64,000 nt of DNA, taken from positions 176,750,294 through 176,814,293 of the forward strand of contig OZ018318.1 of NCBI GenBank assembly GCA_963969495.1. The letters run 5' to 3'. The position numbers were made by a program, and so were the translations under genes. The notes beneath the pieces are model-generated. The model made no database searches, was not told the DNA's origin, and saw nothing but the letters and a program-made list of their open reading frames with translations. Below, in pieces: positions 36,101 to 48,310 of the stretch (its first letter is position 1; every line of letters begins with the position of its first letter). The stretch is from Ceratothoa steindachneri (taxonomy: Eukaryota > Arthropoda > Malacostraca > Isopoda > Cymothoidae).

Positions 36101-37412
36101 GAGGGATACCAATGAAATGAAAAATCTTATACTAAGGATACAAGGAAGACAGCGGAAGATTTTATTATCAGTGGCTCTTGAAAGGAAATGTGGGTATCTC
36201 AGAAATAAATGTTCAAATAACAATAAAGAAATAACAAAAGACGAATAATTACCTTATGTTTGTTATTTTTAGTCGCGTGCGAGTCTAGTTGCGAGCGACT
36301 CTATATCTCACTATTTCGGTCGGTCCCCGTTTTGCTGTTTTTGTTTTGTGTAATAACATTGTAAGTATTAGGCCGATTCTAACGAAGTCTGAAACCCTTA
36401 TGTTGTTTTAGATTCTGTTTCGAATGAAATAACTTCCAAGGTTCTCCTAAGATAAGTCCTTAAGTTATTGAAAGTTTTGAAGGTCGTAAGGTCATAAACC
36501 AGAATAAGTGAGAGCACTTGAAATTTTGGTGAGCAGACCTTGTTGCCTATAGATACGATAGTAAATAAAAGGAACAAGCGGTGTAATAACCAATGTAATA
36601 AAGGATGTTTATGAGATAAACGATAAAACCAAGAAGGGCACTTTTGCAAAATATTTCGTGCTGGGAGAGTTAAAAATTTTAATGCCTCTAAAGTAAATCT
36701 AGTAAGCCAACCTGCGTAACTCCTGCTAGAATTTCTCAAAACTCTCCCATACCTCTTTTGCTTTACCAATTAAGAGCGTCTCCTTTGCCAAAATTCTAGG
36801 AAGATTATTCAGTTTCTCAACGCTTTTCTTCATAACACTTCAAACTGCCATCGATCTTTATTGACACTTAGAGTAAATGTTTTTCCTTCAGATTTCCATT
36901 TTTGTTAATCTTTTAATTTAAATGTCAAACATTGATCAAAATTCATTCCTTCCCTCAAGTAAACATGAAGATCACGTCTTTATTTTCTTTGTTCTTTAAC
37001 TCCCTATTATTACGATCGCTATCTTAGGAATGTTTCACAATGTTGAGGCAAAGGGTTCCGCCCGACGGTTCCATTGATCACAGCCTAACGCTCTATTTTA
37101 ACCAAATAGTGACGCCTTTTAGTGAAATTCCTCTTCTGACCTCTTGTGAGGTTATCTTTTGAGTGTCCTATTTTATATATGTTTGTGTTCAGCTTAGGAT
37201 TTCTTCGCCAACCTTCACTCTTTTCTTACGGTAATGTCTCCTGCCTATTATGATTCAGACCTTGCATTTATTTTGTCTAACTTCGCCTGTATTTGTGTCC
37301 TTAGATAATTATTTATTTTAGCCTCTCTTCATCTTATTCGTATTGTGTAATTTTGTAAATGTGAGGTTAGAAAATAATGTAAACTCCTGTTGTTTTTATC
37401 TTTATACATATA
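30196..37412. other. Long AT-rich intergenic stretch, nothing firm
   Basis: No recognised gene or element over about 7 kb. Open frames of 105 codons (33741-34058, plus) and 123 codons (36398-36769, minus) do not resemble known proteins. The part from about 36260 to 37380 has slightly higher GC and pyrimidine-rich runs and may be an old retroelement I cannot identify. Confidence 0.45.
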
Positions 37413-38242
37413 CGAGGGGCAGTCGATAAATTTGCAATTCGGATATAATGAAACGAGATATGAGAAAAAGTGTTTTATTATTTTTCAATATAACTACCCT
37501 CGACCTGAATGCACTTGCGCCACTTGTCCTCGAAGCTTTGAATTCCCGACAACCATAAATCTCCTAACTGCTGTTTAATCCACTCCTGGAAGGCAAGCTG
37601 GACATCTTCATAGTCCCCAAACCGGCGTCCACACAGTGCAGCCTTGAGCTGGCAAATTAAAAAAGTCGCAATAGGCCAGATCTGGACTGAGCTCCGCACT
37701 CGCGCAGGGCAACCTGCGTAACCCAGGCCTTGTGGACGGTGACGATGTTGAAGTCGATCATGGGGCGTGAGGTTTCTAAGGACCCAACGCTCAAATTCTT
37801 CGACCTTCACCCTCTGATTTTCGAAGATCATGCTCTCCACACGGGCCACATTGTCCTCGTTGGTCACGTTTGACGGGCGTCCTGGACGGGTTCATCTTCA
37901 AGGGACTCACGACCATGGCAGAACTCCCTATTTCAGCGAGCAATAGTTGCATAGGAAGGGGCAGTGTTGGTGTACACTGCAACCTTTAGTTCATGGATCG
38001 CTTTTGCTTTCTTGCCTTACTTGGTCAAAAGTTTGATCACTGCGCGGTGCTCAATCTTCTCGATTGTTGAAAGATTTGTGACTGACGATCTGCGATAAAC
38101 TACTTCTTGTTGAATAAACGAGGAAGGAGCGTGCAGCTGCAGGTCCTGACTTTTCATACCTTGTCCTAAAACCTCTATAAACAACCATCCCCCTTCCTCT
38201 GTTTTGCTCTACCGATTCGCAAAACCTATTGACCGCCCCTCG
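37413..38242 (-). mobile_element. mariner element, internally deleted copy 2
   Basis: It has the same family ends as copy 1. The left begins CGAGGGGCAGTCGATAAATT and the right, read inward, CGAGGGGCGGTCAATAGGTT, with flanking TA at 37411-37412 and 38243-38244. At 830 bp it is shorter than copy 1. On the minus strand the N-terminal helix-turn-helix is present but its start codon is lost (ATC where copy 1 has ATG, near 38060) and stops interrupt it. The second helix-turn-helix is largely deleted. The C-terminal part is better preserved than in copy 1: ALCGRRFGDYEDVQLAFQEW and CIQVEGSYIEK are in one frame, the usual mariner ending. It cannot make transposase. Confidence 0.92.
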
Positions 38243-38244
38243 TA

Positions 38245-41200
38245 TGTACTTAACTCTCAATGATTATACAGAATACAAATCTCCAATTTATAACGAATTG
38301 TTTTTTCATGAATTGTTGACAAACACCTCATTGATACCTGCATTTTAAGACACAAATAATTCTCCTTTTTCAGGGATAGTCATTAATACACGGCCAAACG
38401 AAGGAGAAAATTCACTGACCGGAGTCATTTGAAGGTGGGAAGCAATCCTTGTCACACTATTTAAAAAAGAGTAAGGAAAATTTTAAAGATATACCCTCTG
38501 TACAAATTACAAAGGGCAAAAGACTGGTCAATTTAAGTTATTTACAATTTCCAAAATCAGTCAGTGCCTTTGCATTTATAACTTTTGTAAATAAACCTTA
38601 GATAACCATTTAATCTTCTGAATGTTATGAAACAGGAATAAATAAACGGAGATTAGGCTGGCAGTTAAGGATGACTAAGAACTGACAGTTATCCTAGATG
38701 TATCTCCTATCTGCAATGAAGAGAATGCAATGATTAAGTTACTAAAACCTTGCACACTATTGTCCTTTGGGCTCTCAAAATCGAGAAAAGTAGAGAAAAC
38801 TTCGACGTCACCCCCTAATCTTTTCAGATACCAAAGTTCCATAAAGTGGTACGAGGTTCATCTTTTCAAATAAGACTAATCAATATACATACTATGTCTT
38901 TCCAATGAAAACCTTAGAACCAATATATCTTCTCATCATGTCATCTGGAAAAAACTGTTATCAGTAACTGTACATATATCAATGTGGGGATCATTTGCAC
39001 GTTTTTTGGCAAACGCACAGTTTTCTAAATGGAGGAAGTTTTTCACTAATGTCGTTAAGATACCAATACATCGAAATATTGTAGCCTTAGTCTCAGAACT
39101 CGTCTTCGTTTGATAGTCTTGAAAACCAATGAGATATCTTAAAAAGATGAATAGATAACTGTAAGCCCTCAGGTTTTGTCATTATTTAACCGCCATGATG
39201 TAATAATGTGGCCCCGATGCTTTACTTTATTAAAAATTAGTTACTTAACATCGTAGAGGGATTCGCCTAATTTGTAAATAAGAAAAAGCATTAATACTTT
39301 TATGATATATAAATTAAATTTCATTGTCATATATTTATTTAACAATAGAAACAATTTAACTTTATGCGTGAGCAATTTGAAACAGTATAGTTTAAGGAGA
39401 AGAAATTATTTTATGTCAGTGGATTGATTTGATCTCAAAGTTTGTATTAATTGTTACAGCTCTTATATAACTTTGAAAAAAACTTTAGATTTAATTAAAT
39501 CTTTTCGAATTAGCGGTAGTATTTTTATCAACCAATCCCACCAATGCACTTCCAATTCAGCTTTAAACTAAACAGTTCAAAACTGTTTCATAACTTGATT
39601 TTCAAACTTTTTATGATACACTCAATAGTCACCGCGCAATGGTGATAAAAGTCTCATAAATAAAGACGTGAGAAAGTAGAAAGAATGATTTTTAAAAATT
39701 AAGTGGATGACGCATTTCTTCTTGAGTTACTTTTCACGTTTTATCGTTCGAAATTCGCATTTTTTGGTTTTGTATATCATTTTATTGCAAATTTTATGCA
39801 CTTTTTATAGTATAATTATTTTTTAGCAACATGGCTAGAACTGAGTGAAAATGATGATAATGCAAAATTTTATACATTCGTGAAATTCTCCGTTGACTTT
39901 TAAAGTTGATTTGTGAACAAAACGCAATACTATACCATGCGAATTTAAATATTTTCTAAATAATAATGGTGCCTAAGAACTAGTTTATATTTTTAGCATC
40001 ATTCGAATATAGATTGAATTAAATTTTAGAGTATTCATAAAACCCAGACTATTAACTTAACAACCTCATATGCAAATGAGAACAAAGCCTATAGTTGACC
40101 ATGTATGAAAAATATATGTTTAAGTCCGCCATTAAAACCCCTTTTTAATGGAATTGATTTGTAATGATAACGAAAACATAGCTGAATCTTGTGGTTGTGA
40201 ATTCAGTTCAAATGCTTAACTTTTAATAATTCTATAGCAATTTATATGATATCTAGTTTCAAGAGGGAAAGGCTCTGAAATAACCCCTTATATCTCAAAA
40301 ACGGTGCCGTAGGTTATAGTATATTTGCAGATAGAAAAGCGCTTTTAATGCACTTTAATTTCATATATGATATTCTAACGTTGTATAGAGTTAAAAAATT
40401 AATGTCGTATCGACTTAATAAACATCCTCGAGTCAGGATTATTTTAATATACAAAATACATAAGCAAAATGTAAAAATCTATTAGAAATGCTCAAAGTGC
40501 AATACACGTAGCTTTGATATGGGGTTACAATCGCATTTGCAACCGTTTTTCTCATTATAAAAAGGCATGAATGATGACATTTTGTAGCCACTCAAATCAA
40601 GTGATTTTTCCACTACACAAAGACTGAGCCCAACAAGTAGTAGAATACTCCTGGTAAACTAAATTCTGATGGAATAAAACTTTCACATATAATCTATTGA
40701 ATCCGATAAACCTTTTCCACACTAATAGCCACCTGTTGTTGGCCCATTTTTCACGCAAGAGTTGATCGATAGGATGAATTATGTCCAGAGTTTAACTCGA
40801 GTACGGCAACCGATTGACCACGACACGAAACCTAAGCCTTTCATTCTCTCAGGATAGAGCCTAACCCTTAACATGTTCCGGCCGTCCCACATGACCCAGC
40901 GCTGATAAATTAGAAACTTTATTTCGCAATTCAGTGTTTCTATTCTGTTCACTTCGAGATCAAGATAACTATTTAGCTCCACATGAAGTATCAAAGCCTT
41001 GTGTCGATACTAGAGGAAGATTTTGCAAAAGGAAGGGATATAATCTGTCAGTTGGAGGTCCAATCCTATTAAAGAAACCATAAAATCATATAGATAAATT
41101 GAATTTTCGTCTTCCCTAGACTTTGTGTGACAATAAGTATATAAGAATAAAGTTACATACACAAGACACGAATCATCAATCTTCCCGGAGAGCCTCATTG

Positions 41201-42189
41201 AGATATAGATATGAATATGATGCAGGTTTGAAATTCACTATCCTTGGCTTAACTATAGCAAAGTATCTAAATAATACAGAATTGAATTTCATAGTATCTT
41301 TCTCTGTCAAATAAATCTTCAAAACTACCCCTAGCTTCAAGTTTAAAATTAAAACATTTATTTGAAATAGTTATGAAAATTATATTTTTTTAACAGAAAA
41401 TATGATCATATATCAACTAGAAAAGTAGAGAGTGTGATAGTTTGTTTTAATGATAATGTCAAGTAAAGAAATTACTTTAATGCAATTTCAAAAGATTTCT
41501 AGTGTGATCATTAAGTAGTGATTAAAATAGTAGAGAATGGCGTTCAGGTAATAAAGAGAAGGGCTTTAGCAGAATTTTAAGCTATTTTTCCTAGCAATCT
41601 TTTTCAAATAAAAAGGTAATCGATAAAATCACTCAGGTAAGCAACAAGACATATTTATAATTCTTGGAGTTCATTAACTCTCCAAAAAACTAAAGGCTCT
41701 CCGAAAATCTTTTAGGAATAATACCAAAAGAAAAACGTGAAAGAAGCGTCTATAGTACGCCCAGACATACGTCTAAATTAATTTAGCAAAGATATCTGCA
41801 TTGGTTAATCTAGCATCATGGACTGACTTTACAACAATTGCGACCTTTTTTAAATTAACTAGAAAACTTCTGGAGCAACCGGAAGAATTATGTTTAAGCA
41901 GAGTGTCTGTGATATAACGAAAAGATGCTCTTAGGGATTGCATTTAATATGGTTAAAAAATATTTCTTGATTGCATGAAGAGTTTAACTTAAATCGTTGA
42001 CCAGTGAAAATTTGCTGTTATTCAGAAGAACGATTTATTTGTCCAATAGCTCTTGTACTGTTCTCATAGAAAAATATGTTCATATAATCTCTCAACCGGT
42101 GACTTACTTGTCTCTTCCGTTTGAACGAACAAAAAGCCAAGTTTACATGGGTCATCCTGTTATATACCCAAATTACTCCCGCTGATGTG
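38245..42189. other. AT-rich intergenic sequence, nothing recognised
   Basis: About 4 kb without a recognisable gene, element or tandem repeat. Confidence 0.5.
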
Positions 42190-42440
42190 GGTGGGGAGGT
42201 GGATGGAGGAGGGGGAGATCTCGCAAGGTGGGCCCTCAGATTGGTCTCCCGCATTTTTGCGTCTGGTGACTCAGAGAGGGGGTAATACGAGATCGGCAGT
42301 TTGCACTTTTGAATGGGTTGTTTATAAGTACACCCTCGAAGTGCCTGCCTTTTGAGCTGAGTTCAGGAATAAGTTTTGTATCACTTACCCGTTTGCCCAT
42401 TCTCCTATGTTACCGGAGAACATCGAAGGGGCAAAGCTAA
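42190..42440 (+). other. Short GC-rich block with a TATA-like run, possible solo LTR
   Basis: It starts with a G-rich run (GTGGGTGGGGAGGTGG) and continues GC-rich. It contains TTTATAAGTA near 42330 and ends in a pyrimidine-rich stretch before a (TA)n tract. The layout is like that of the 0.8-1.6 kb block. No partner copy was found, so this is only a suggestion. Confidence 0.2.
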
Positions 42441-42480
42441 ACCCAGATGTCTTTAGTTATTATTTCCTTAGACTCGATAC

Positions 42481-42497
42481 ATATATATATATATATA

Positions 42498-42541
<44 letters not shown>
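42481..42541. repeat. (TA)n microsatellite
   Basis: About 30 units with one CT interruption near 42500. Confidence 0.95.
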
Positions 42542-42542
<1 letters not shown>

Positions 42543-42939
42543 TGATCTCTTATCATACCTCTACAATCATTATTATAATTCAAACAAGTGTCAAATTTTT
42601 GAAATATTTATTAGATTAAATAATACATAGTTTTATTTCCATCTCAGGGAAGGAAAATTAGACCGAACTTCAGGATTATCTGTAATTCCTGCTTAATCTA
42701 AAATAACATAGCTGTTCTGCCTTCGATTTCTTCATTCCCTTGGGAAATTTACACTTGATGTAGGATTAAAGAAGCCTTCTTTTTCAGTTTTGCCTTGTAT
42801 AATAAGATAAAAGAACGAAAAGAGGCTTGACAATGAAAAGATTGAAAGTTGTAAGTAAAAATGGGCACGACACATTGCTTGAAGAAACGACAACGATAGA
42901 AGATGGATATTAGATAACCTAAAATTATGAGCTTATAAC
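42542..42939. other. AT-rich sequence, nothing recognised
   Basis: No recognisable frame or repeat before the Tc1-like scrap. Confidence 0.5.
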
Positions 42940-43226
42940 TAAAGATACTTGGAAGACGACCTGGCAGAGTAACGTACCAAACTCATACACTGTACTGTGC
43001 ATGATGAAATCGTTTTAAGGTAAGATTGAATCAGTTTCCAATAATATTTTCAGATTATAATATGACCTTCTCCACAGCCAAAAAGTACTATTTTTGTGAA
43101 TACCATCGGTTTGTAATCCAACTTCTTCCCTGGCCGGCAGAGGTACCTGATTTAAACATGCATGAAGTAATAGGTAAATTTTGGATCAGGGAGATCGAAC
43201 AAAAATTCCAACACCGACATGAGTGA
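42940..43226 (+). pseudogene. Tc1-like transposase scrap
   Basis: The best part is HRFVIQLLPWPAEVPDLN at about 43106-43160. It corresponds to the third catalytic block ([13 protein letters not shown] in typical members); Pro-Asp-Leu-Asn is kept, but the following Pro-Ile-Glu is replaced. Just upstream, TAKKYYFCEYH fits the residues between the second and third catalytic blocks. Near 42945-42990 another frame reads LGRRPGR, which resembles the GRPR-like hook of Tc1 transposases; if real, most of the protein between is deleted. No terminal repeats were found. Confidence 0.6.
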
Positions 43227-46019
43227 AGTAATTTGATACAAGATTTAATTTAAGGATTGGAAACCTTTCACATTTGTTAAATAATCTATCCCACGAAGGA
43301 GTACAGTTGTGCTAATGGAAAATACTATTCCAACAGCTTATTGTAGCTATTCAATATTCACATCATTTTCTCTAACCGGTGTATATAATGGAACAATGTG
43401 TGAAAATCGAATGCCACCTGTAGTGCTTTATACTAAAACCTACATAGAATTGTCTACAATTTGGTTCTATCATGCACTTACTGTAGGAACAACATAATTT
43501 TAATCGTTTGTTTGCAAATCCCAACGCGAGAATTTATAAACATATCTAAGTTATTTCCCAAATGACTGAATGTTTACATGACTTCAAAGACACCTAATTG
43601 CAAGTACACGACAGCAAGAAAATATGACTAAAAGTACATACGTCTATATTTAATTTCCTCAGATTTTCTTTGATAAACATCCACGCATTAAGGAAGTGTT
43701 ACACATTATTCATTATTTTTTTTTAAATAAGAGGGATGTAGAGGATGTATCGAATCAATTTATACATCAATGCCAATATTGCAGTTATTATTTAGCAAAA
43801 CGCATAGTTTATCTCACACTAATCCATATGAGAAATACCTAAAGTGTTATTACTTTTATTTATAGCATCGTTAGCTGTGAAAAAAAACATAACCCTTAAA
43901 ATTCAGATGACTTGCCATGATTTATTGTAATTTTAACTTATTTTTTTTTATCAAACCTACATATGTACTTTGTTTATGTAAATAAAAGGAGATGATTGGC
44001 TCAGTTATTTCAGAAATTTAACAACTCATATCCTGAATGAAGAATTTTAGATAGCATTTCCAATGAGAGATGTTATTTACTAATATATTGGAATTTTCTT
44101 TAGGAGAATGAAGCTGTTCTCATTCACGCAGTTTCAATATAGTTTGCGCTCTAAAATTTCTCGTTTGAATATAACGCTATGTTTGGTGTTTACTACTTTG
44201 TAATATTTTAATAACCAGAGCAAAAGATTTATTAGAAACCTAAAAAAGGTATTCAATTAAGCATGAATGTTTTCACCGACTAAATTTCTTTCAGCCATAC
44301 TTTTGACGCAGAAGCTTTTAATATCATTAAATTTTGATTTTATAATTATGAAAAGCTTTGAATATAGTCCGTAGTCTTTTAAGTTAAAGTCGAAACAGGA
44401 GTTAACACAATTCCTTACAGTATTATTGTTAATAATCTTCAATAAGTTAATGACACCATAGATATTGGAAATACAATATCTCGATACTTGGCTTCAAATT
44501 ACTTAAAGAATAACAAGAAAAGTATGGCAAATTTTCTACCTTTCAAATTTATTCCAAATTATTTTTGTTACTGAAAAAAGTACTTGTGATTAACGAAAGA
44601 TATAAAATTAAGCTCACGTATGTGCATCCTCGAAGTTGTCAAGTGCCCCCATTTTATCCTTATTTATTATGCTGCAATTAGACAATTTAGGACTCAAATT
44701 ACTAAGCGATCCAAACAGGAACGTTCGGCAGTTGTCTACCACTATAAATCGCTCGAACACCAATGATTTCATGTATATTTATGTCAGTTTTTTTATGTTT
44801 GCTGTACAAGAGAAAGAGAGGGAAAAGGTGAGTGAGATTAAGATTAAATAGAAGTTGCTTTAAATTTCGGCATCAGGAAGATTACAGAGAAGTCTTATTT
44901 TGAACTCCTAATTTTTCCTTAACCTTGGATTTCGCTGAAATGAATTCAGATTTAAGGTGTATAAATTCCAGATTCACCCTAAAGAATCTTAGCGAGATAA
45001 AGCGAATATATGGAATTCAGTTTTTCATGTGATAACTTGAATTCAAATTTCAAAATCTGTCGAATTTATACTTAAAGGAATCTTTCTCTAAAATGGTCTC
45101 TATTTTGCAATTAAAGAAGCACGTTAGTTACAATAGGAAGAGGAGTAACGAAAACTTCTTTATCTTACTACAATTTACACTAGTAGAGTTTATTTCTGAG
45201 TTACAATACCCAATATAAAATATGTTAAATTCTTTTATTCATGGATTAGCCACTTTGAGAAAGAACTAGAAATGGAGTCATTAAATTTCCTTTAAGTGGG
45301 AGACTGTATAATCCATACTTACTAATATTTTAATTGAGGTAAAAATTATATTCAAAATGATATATAATATGATGCAATATGAATTAAGAATATATCTGTG
45401 TATTGCTTATTTAGCAATTTTAATATTATAAAGTTTTTATTTACCGTCCTTCGTAGATTATTACTTTATTTCTTTTGATTTTCAAATTGTATTTCGACGT
45501 TGATGGATATTTTTATGCATTCCCGTGCTCTCTTCTGTGCCCAAATATTAATTTATTTTCTTCGACTTGGAAATTTTCCAATTAGATTTTTTTATACCAG
45601 CTTACGTTGGCTGATCTGATCCTACTGCCATAAAATTTGATTTTAAACTTTTTCATTGGCCCTGCAATAGTATACTCCGCCAATTCATTATTCCATTGGT
45701 CCTGTAGGACCACCGTGTTTTTATTCCCTTCTATGTTAATAAAAGTCAACACAAGCATGATAAGGCCTGATATTATGCTTTTAGGCTTCTTAGGAGGCAA
45801 TAAAAATGGATTATAATTCTGTTGAGGAGGTTTTCTCACATCTCTGAGATTAGCAGAGATGACAAAGGGAAGAAGAGAAAATATAAGAGAGGAAAGACGG
45901 TCCTAATGAATATTAAGCGACAATAAGTTTAGCTTTAACAGTTGCGTACTTTATGGTGAGGGCATTTAAAATTACGTATTAGTTTTCTTTGAATTAGAGG
46001 TTTCAGTATTGATAACATA
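43227..46019. other. AT-rich intergenic sequence, nothing recognised
   Basis: Only short frames, none resembling a known protein. Minor GA-rich runs near 44810. Confidence 0.5.
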
Positions 46020-48310
46020 ATTTCACGGATGACAAAAGCCACAAGAGCCTATCAAAGGTCATCCGCATCTGTCAAATCCACCCACAAAATACATCCATAG
46101 GATTGTGTCAGATCATGCATCTACAATATACAATTTAAACAACCAATAGGGTTGTGTCCGATCATGCATTTACAATTCGAACCATACACAGGCATGTGTA
46201 AAAAACAAAAAGCATTATCATCAAGACTTGTCCAAATCCAAATCAATCGTAATATAGAATAATAAAAAAATGCCTCCACAGGAATGAGTCCAGAATGCCC
46301 TCAAAAATTAAACCTCTCTCCACATATAATCATCTAATCTGCGTTTGAATACATTCAAGTTTGGAATGTCTACCGTATCACATGGAAAACCATTCCAGTA
46401 ATCTAGCACTCTATTTGTGAAAAAATATTTTCTAACATCAAACCGTACCTCTATTTTTAATTTTTAAGTGGTAACCCTTTAGTCCTATAATTACCTTCCA
46501 ACTTCAATAACTTGCTAAAATCCAACTTATTCATCCCATAACAGATTTTCAAAATCTCAATCATATCTCCCCTCACACATCTTTCTCAAATGAGAACATA
46601 TTTAGACCCCTCAGTAAGGTGCGTAAGAGAAGGTATTATTTTTGTTGCCCTCCTTTGTACTGATTCTAGCATGTTTATGTCTTGTCTAAAATGTGGTGAC
46701 CATGCTTGTATACAGTACTCTAAATGTGGCCTAACATATGAGTTGTAGAGTGTAAGGATAACCTCTTTACTTTTGTAGCCAACATTCCTCTTAATGTATC
46801 CTAGTACCCTATTTGCTCTATTTTTTGCCTCAATACAATGCTTTGAAAACTTCAGTTTCCTATCTACTACTACACCTAAGTCCTTCTCATCTTTAACTGA
46901 ATTCAGCCAATGCCCATCTATTCCATAGCTAAATTTCCTATTATCCCTTCCCATGATAAGAACTTTGCATTTCTTAAGGTTGAAAGTTATTTACCACTTC
47001 TGAGCACAAGCTAATAACTTATTTAAGTCACTCTGCACTCCAAAGCTACCCTCAACTTCTTTGACTGCAGCTGCCAATTTAGTGTCATCAGCAAAAATTG
47101 ACACTTTGCTATTTACAGCATCCCAAAGATCATTTATATAAACTATGAATAATATAGGGCCTAGAATGGATCCTTATAGCACGCCACTCATAACGTCCCT
47201 CCACTGTAACTTTATCCCATTAAGCACAACTCTCTGTTTCCTATCTTTTAGTCATTCAGTTATCCAATTCAAGACTTTACCACATCTCCCATGCATTTTT
47301 AATTTGTGAACTAGTCTCCTATGTGGAACCTTATCAAAAGCTTTGCTAACATCTAAGTAAATTACATCAACATTCTTTGCCTTATCTAATTGTTTATTAA
47401 CATAATCAAGTAAATTTGTTAAACACGATCTACCTCTTCTAAACCCATGCTGAGCATCATTTATTACCCTCCTATAATCTAAATAGTCAGAAATCCCCTT
47501 CTTAACTATCTTCTCAAGGAGTTTACAAACATAGAAGTTAAGCTTACTAGTTTAAAGTTATTCGTGTCCTCTTTACTTTTCGTTTCAAAAATTGTCACTA
47601 CATTCGCTAATTTCCAATCATTAGATATTTCTCCGAACTATAGTGATCTAGTATATATCGTCTCCAGAGGTATTGCAATACTATCTAAACCTTGTTTGAG
47701 TAACCAAGAATGAATGTTGTCTAGGTCAGATGACGTACTAGTATTTAACTCCAATATAAGCCCTTTAATTATTTCCCTGTTCACATTAACGGCACTCAAC
47801 ACTATTTCCCTTGACCTAGAATTATCATCAATTAATCTATCTTGATTCTTTTGTGTAAATACCTAAGATAAATGATCATTAAGAACATCTACTATTTCCT
47901 TATCAGGTTTTTTCAAAACTCCTTCATATCTAAGCGGCACAATTTTATAACTGTTAGATTTGTTAATAATCCTATAATAGCTAAAGAATTTTCTTAGATC
48001 TCTATTATTAGTTTTGAGCTAAATAACTTCATGCCTTTCTTTTTCTCTTCTTAATAATTTTATTTAGCTCATTTTTGGTCAATCTATAATAATTTAAATT
48101 CTCAAAAGTACTTTCTCTATGTAATCTCCGGTATGCCCTTTTCTTCTCAGAAGTCTTCCTAGCTATCTCGTGATTCCACAACAACGGCTTCCTACATTCC
48201 TTCATAATAGCCATCATTGGAATGCACTGCTCCTCGCCTATGTTTAATATAGTCGTAAAAGTGTCCCACATCTCATATGTATTCTCCCCTTGAATTATAA
48301 TGGTCAGCAA
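46020..48310 (-). mobile_element. CR1-like LINE, 5'-truncated, minus strand
   Basis: Going down from 48310, the sequence encodes the linker between endonuclease and reverse transcriptase (ARKTSEKKRAYRRLHRE, about 48140-48190). It then encodes the reverse transcriptase: a block near 47880 ending VFTQKNQDR, YLDVSKAFDKVPHRRL (about 47300-47360), GPILFIVYINDL (about 47130-47165), FADD catalytic site at 47084-47095, and KDLGVVVDRKLKFSKH (46850-46900). The thumb is well kept (SYVRPHLEYCIQAWSPHF, 46690-46750). The C terminus ends VFKRRLDDY near 46340. The open frame at 46586-46954 is only a piece. The endonuclease domain is missing and several stops and frameshifts are present. Despite that it is the best preserved LINE in the window, so probably one of the younger ones. 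Confidence 0.9.
46095..46300 (-). repeat. Short tandem units in the LINE 3' UTR
   Basis: A unit containing CCATAGGATTGTGTCAGATC starts at 46095 and recurs at 46143 as CCAATAGGGTTGTGTCCGATC, a 48-bp period. Weaker relatives are near 46186 and 46273 (CCACAGGAATGAGTCCAGAA). The four-fold recurrence after the stop codon suggests a structured or amplified 3' end. Confidence 0.65.

Noticed and set aside
36398..36769. 123-codon minus-strand open frame
   Set aside because: No recognisable motif, and the plus strand of the same bases gives no consistent family match either. It could be part of an unidentified retroelement but cannot be supported.
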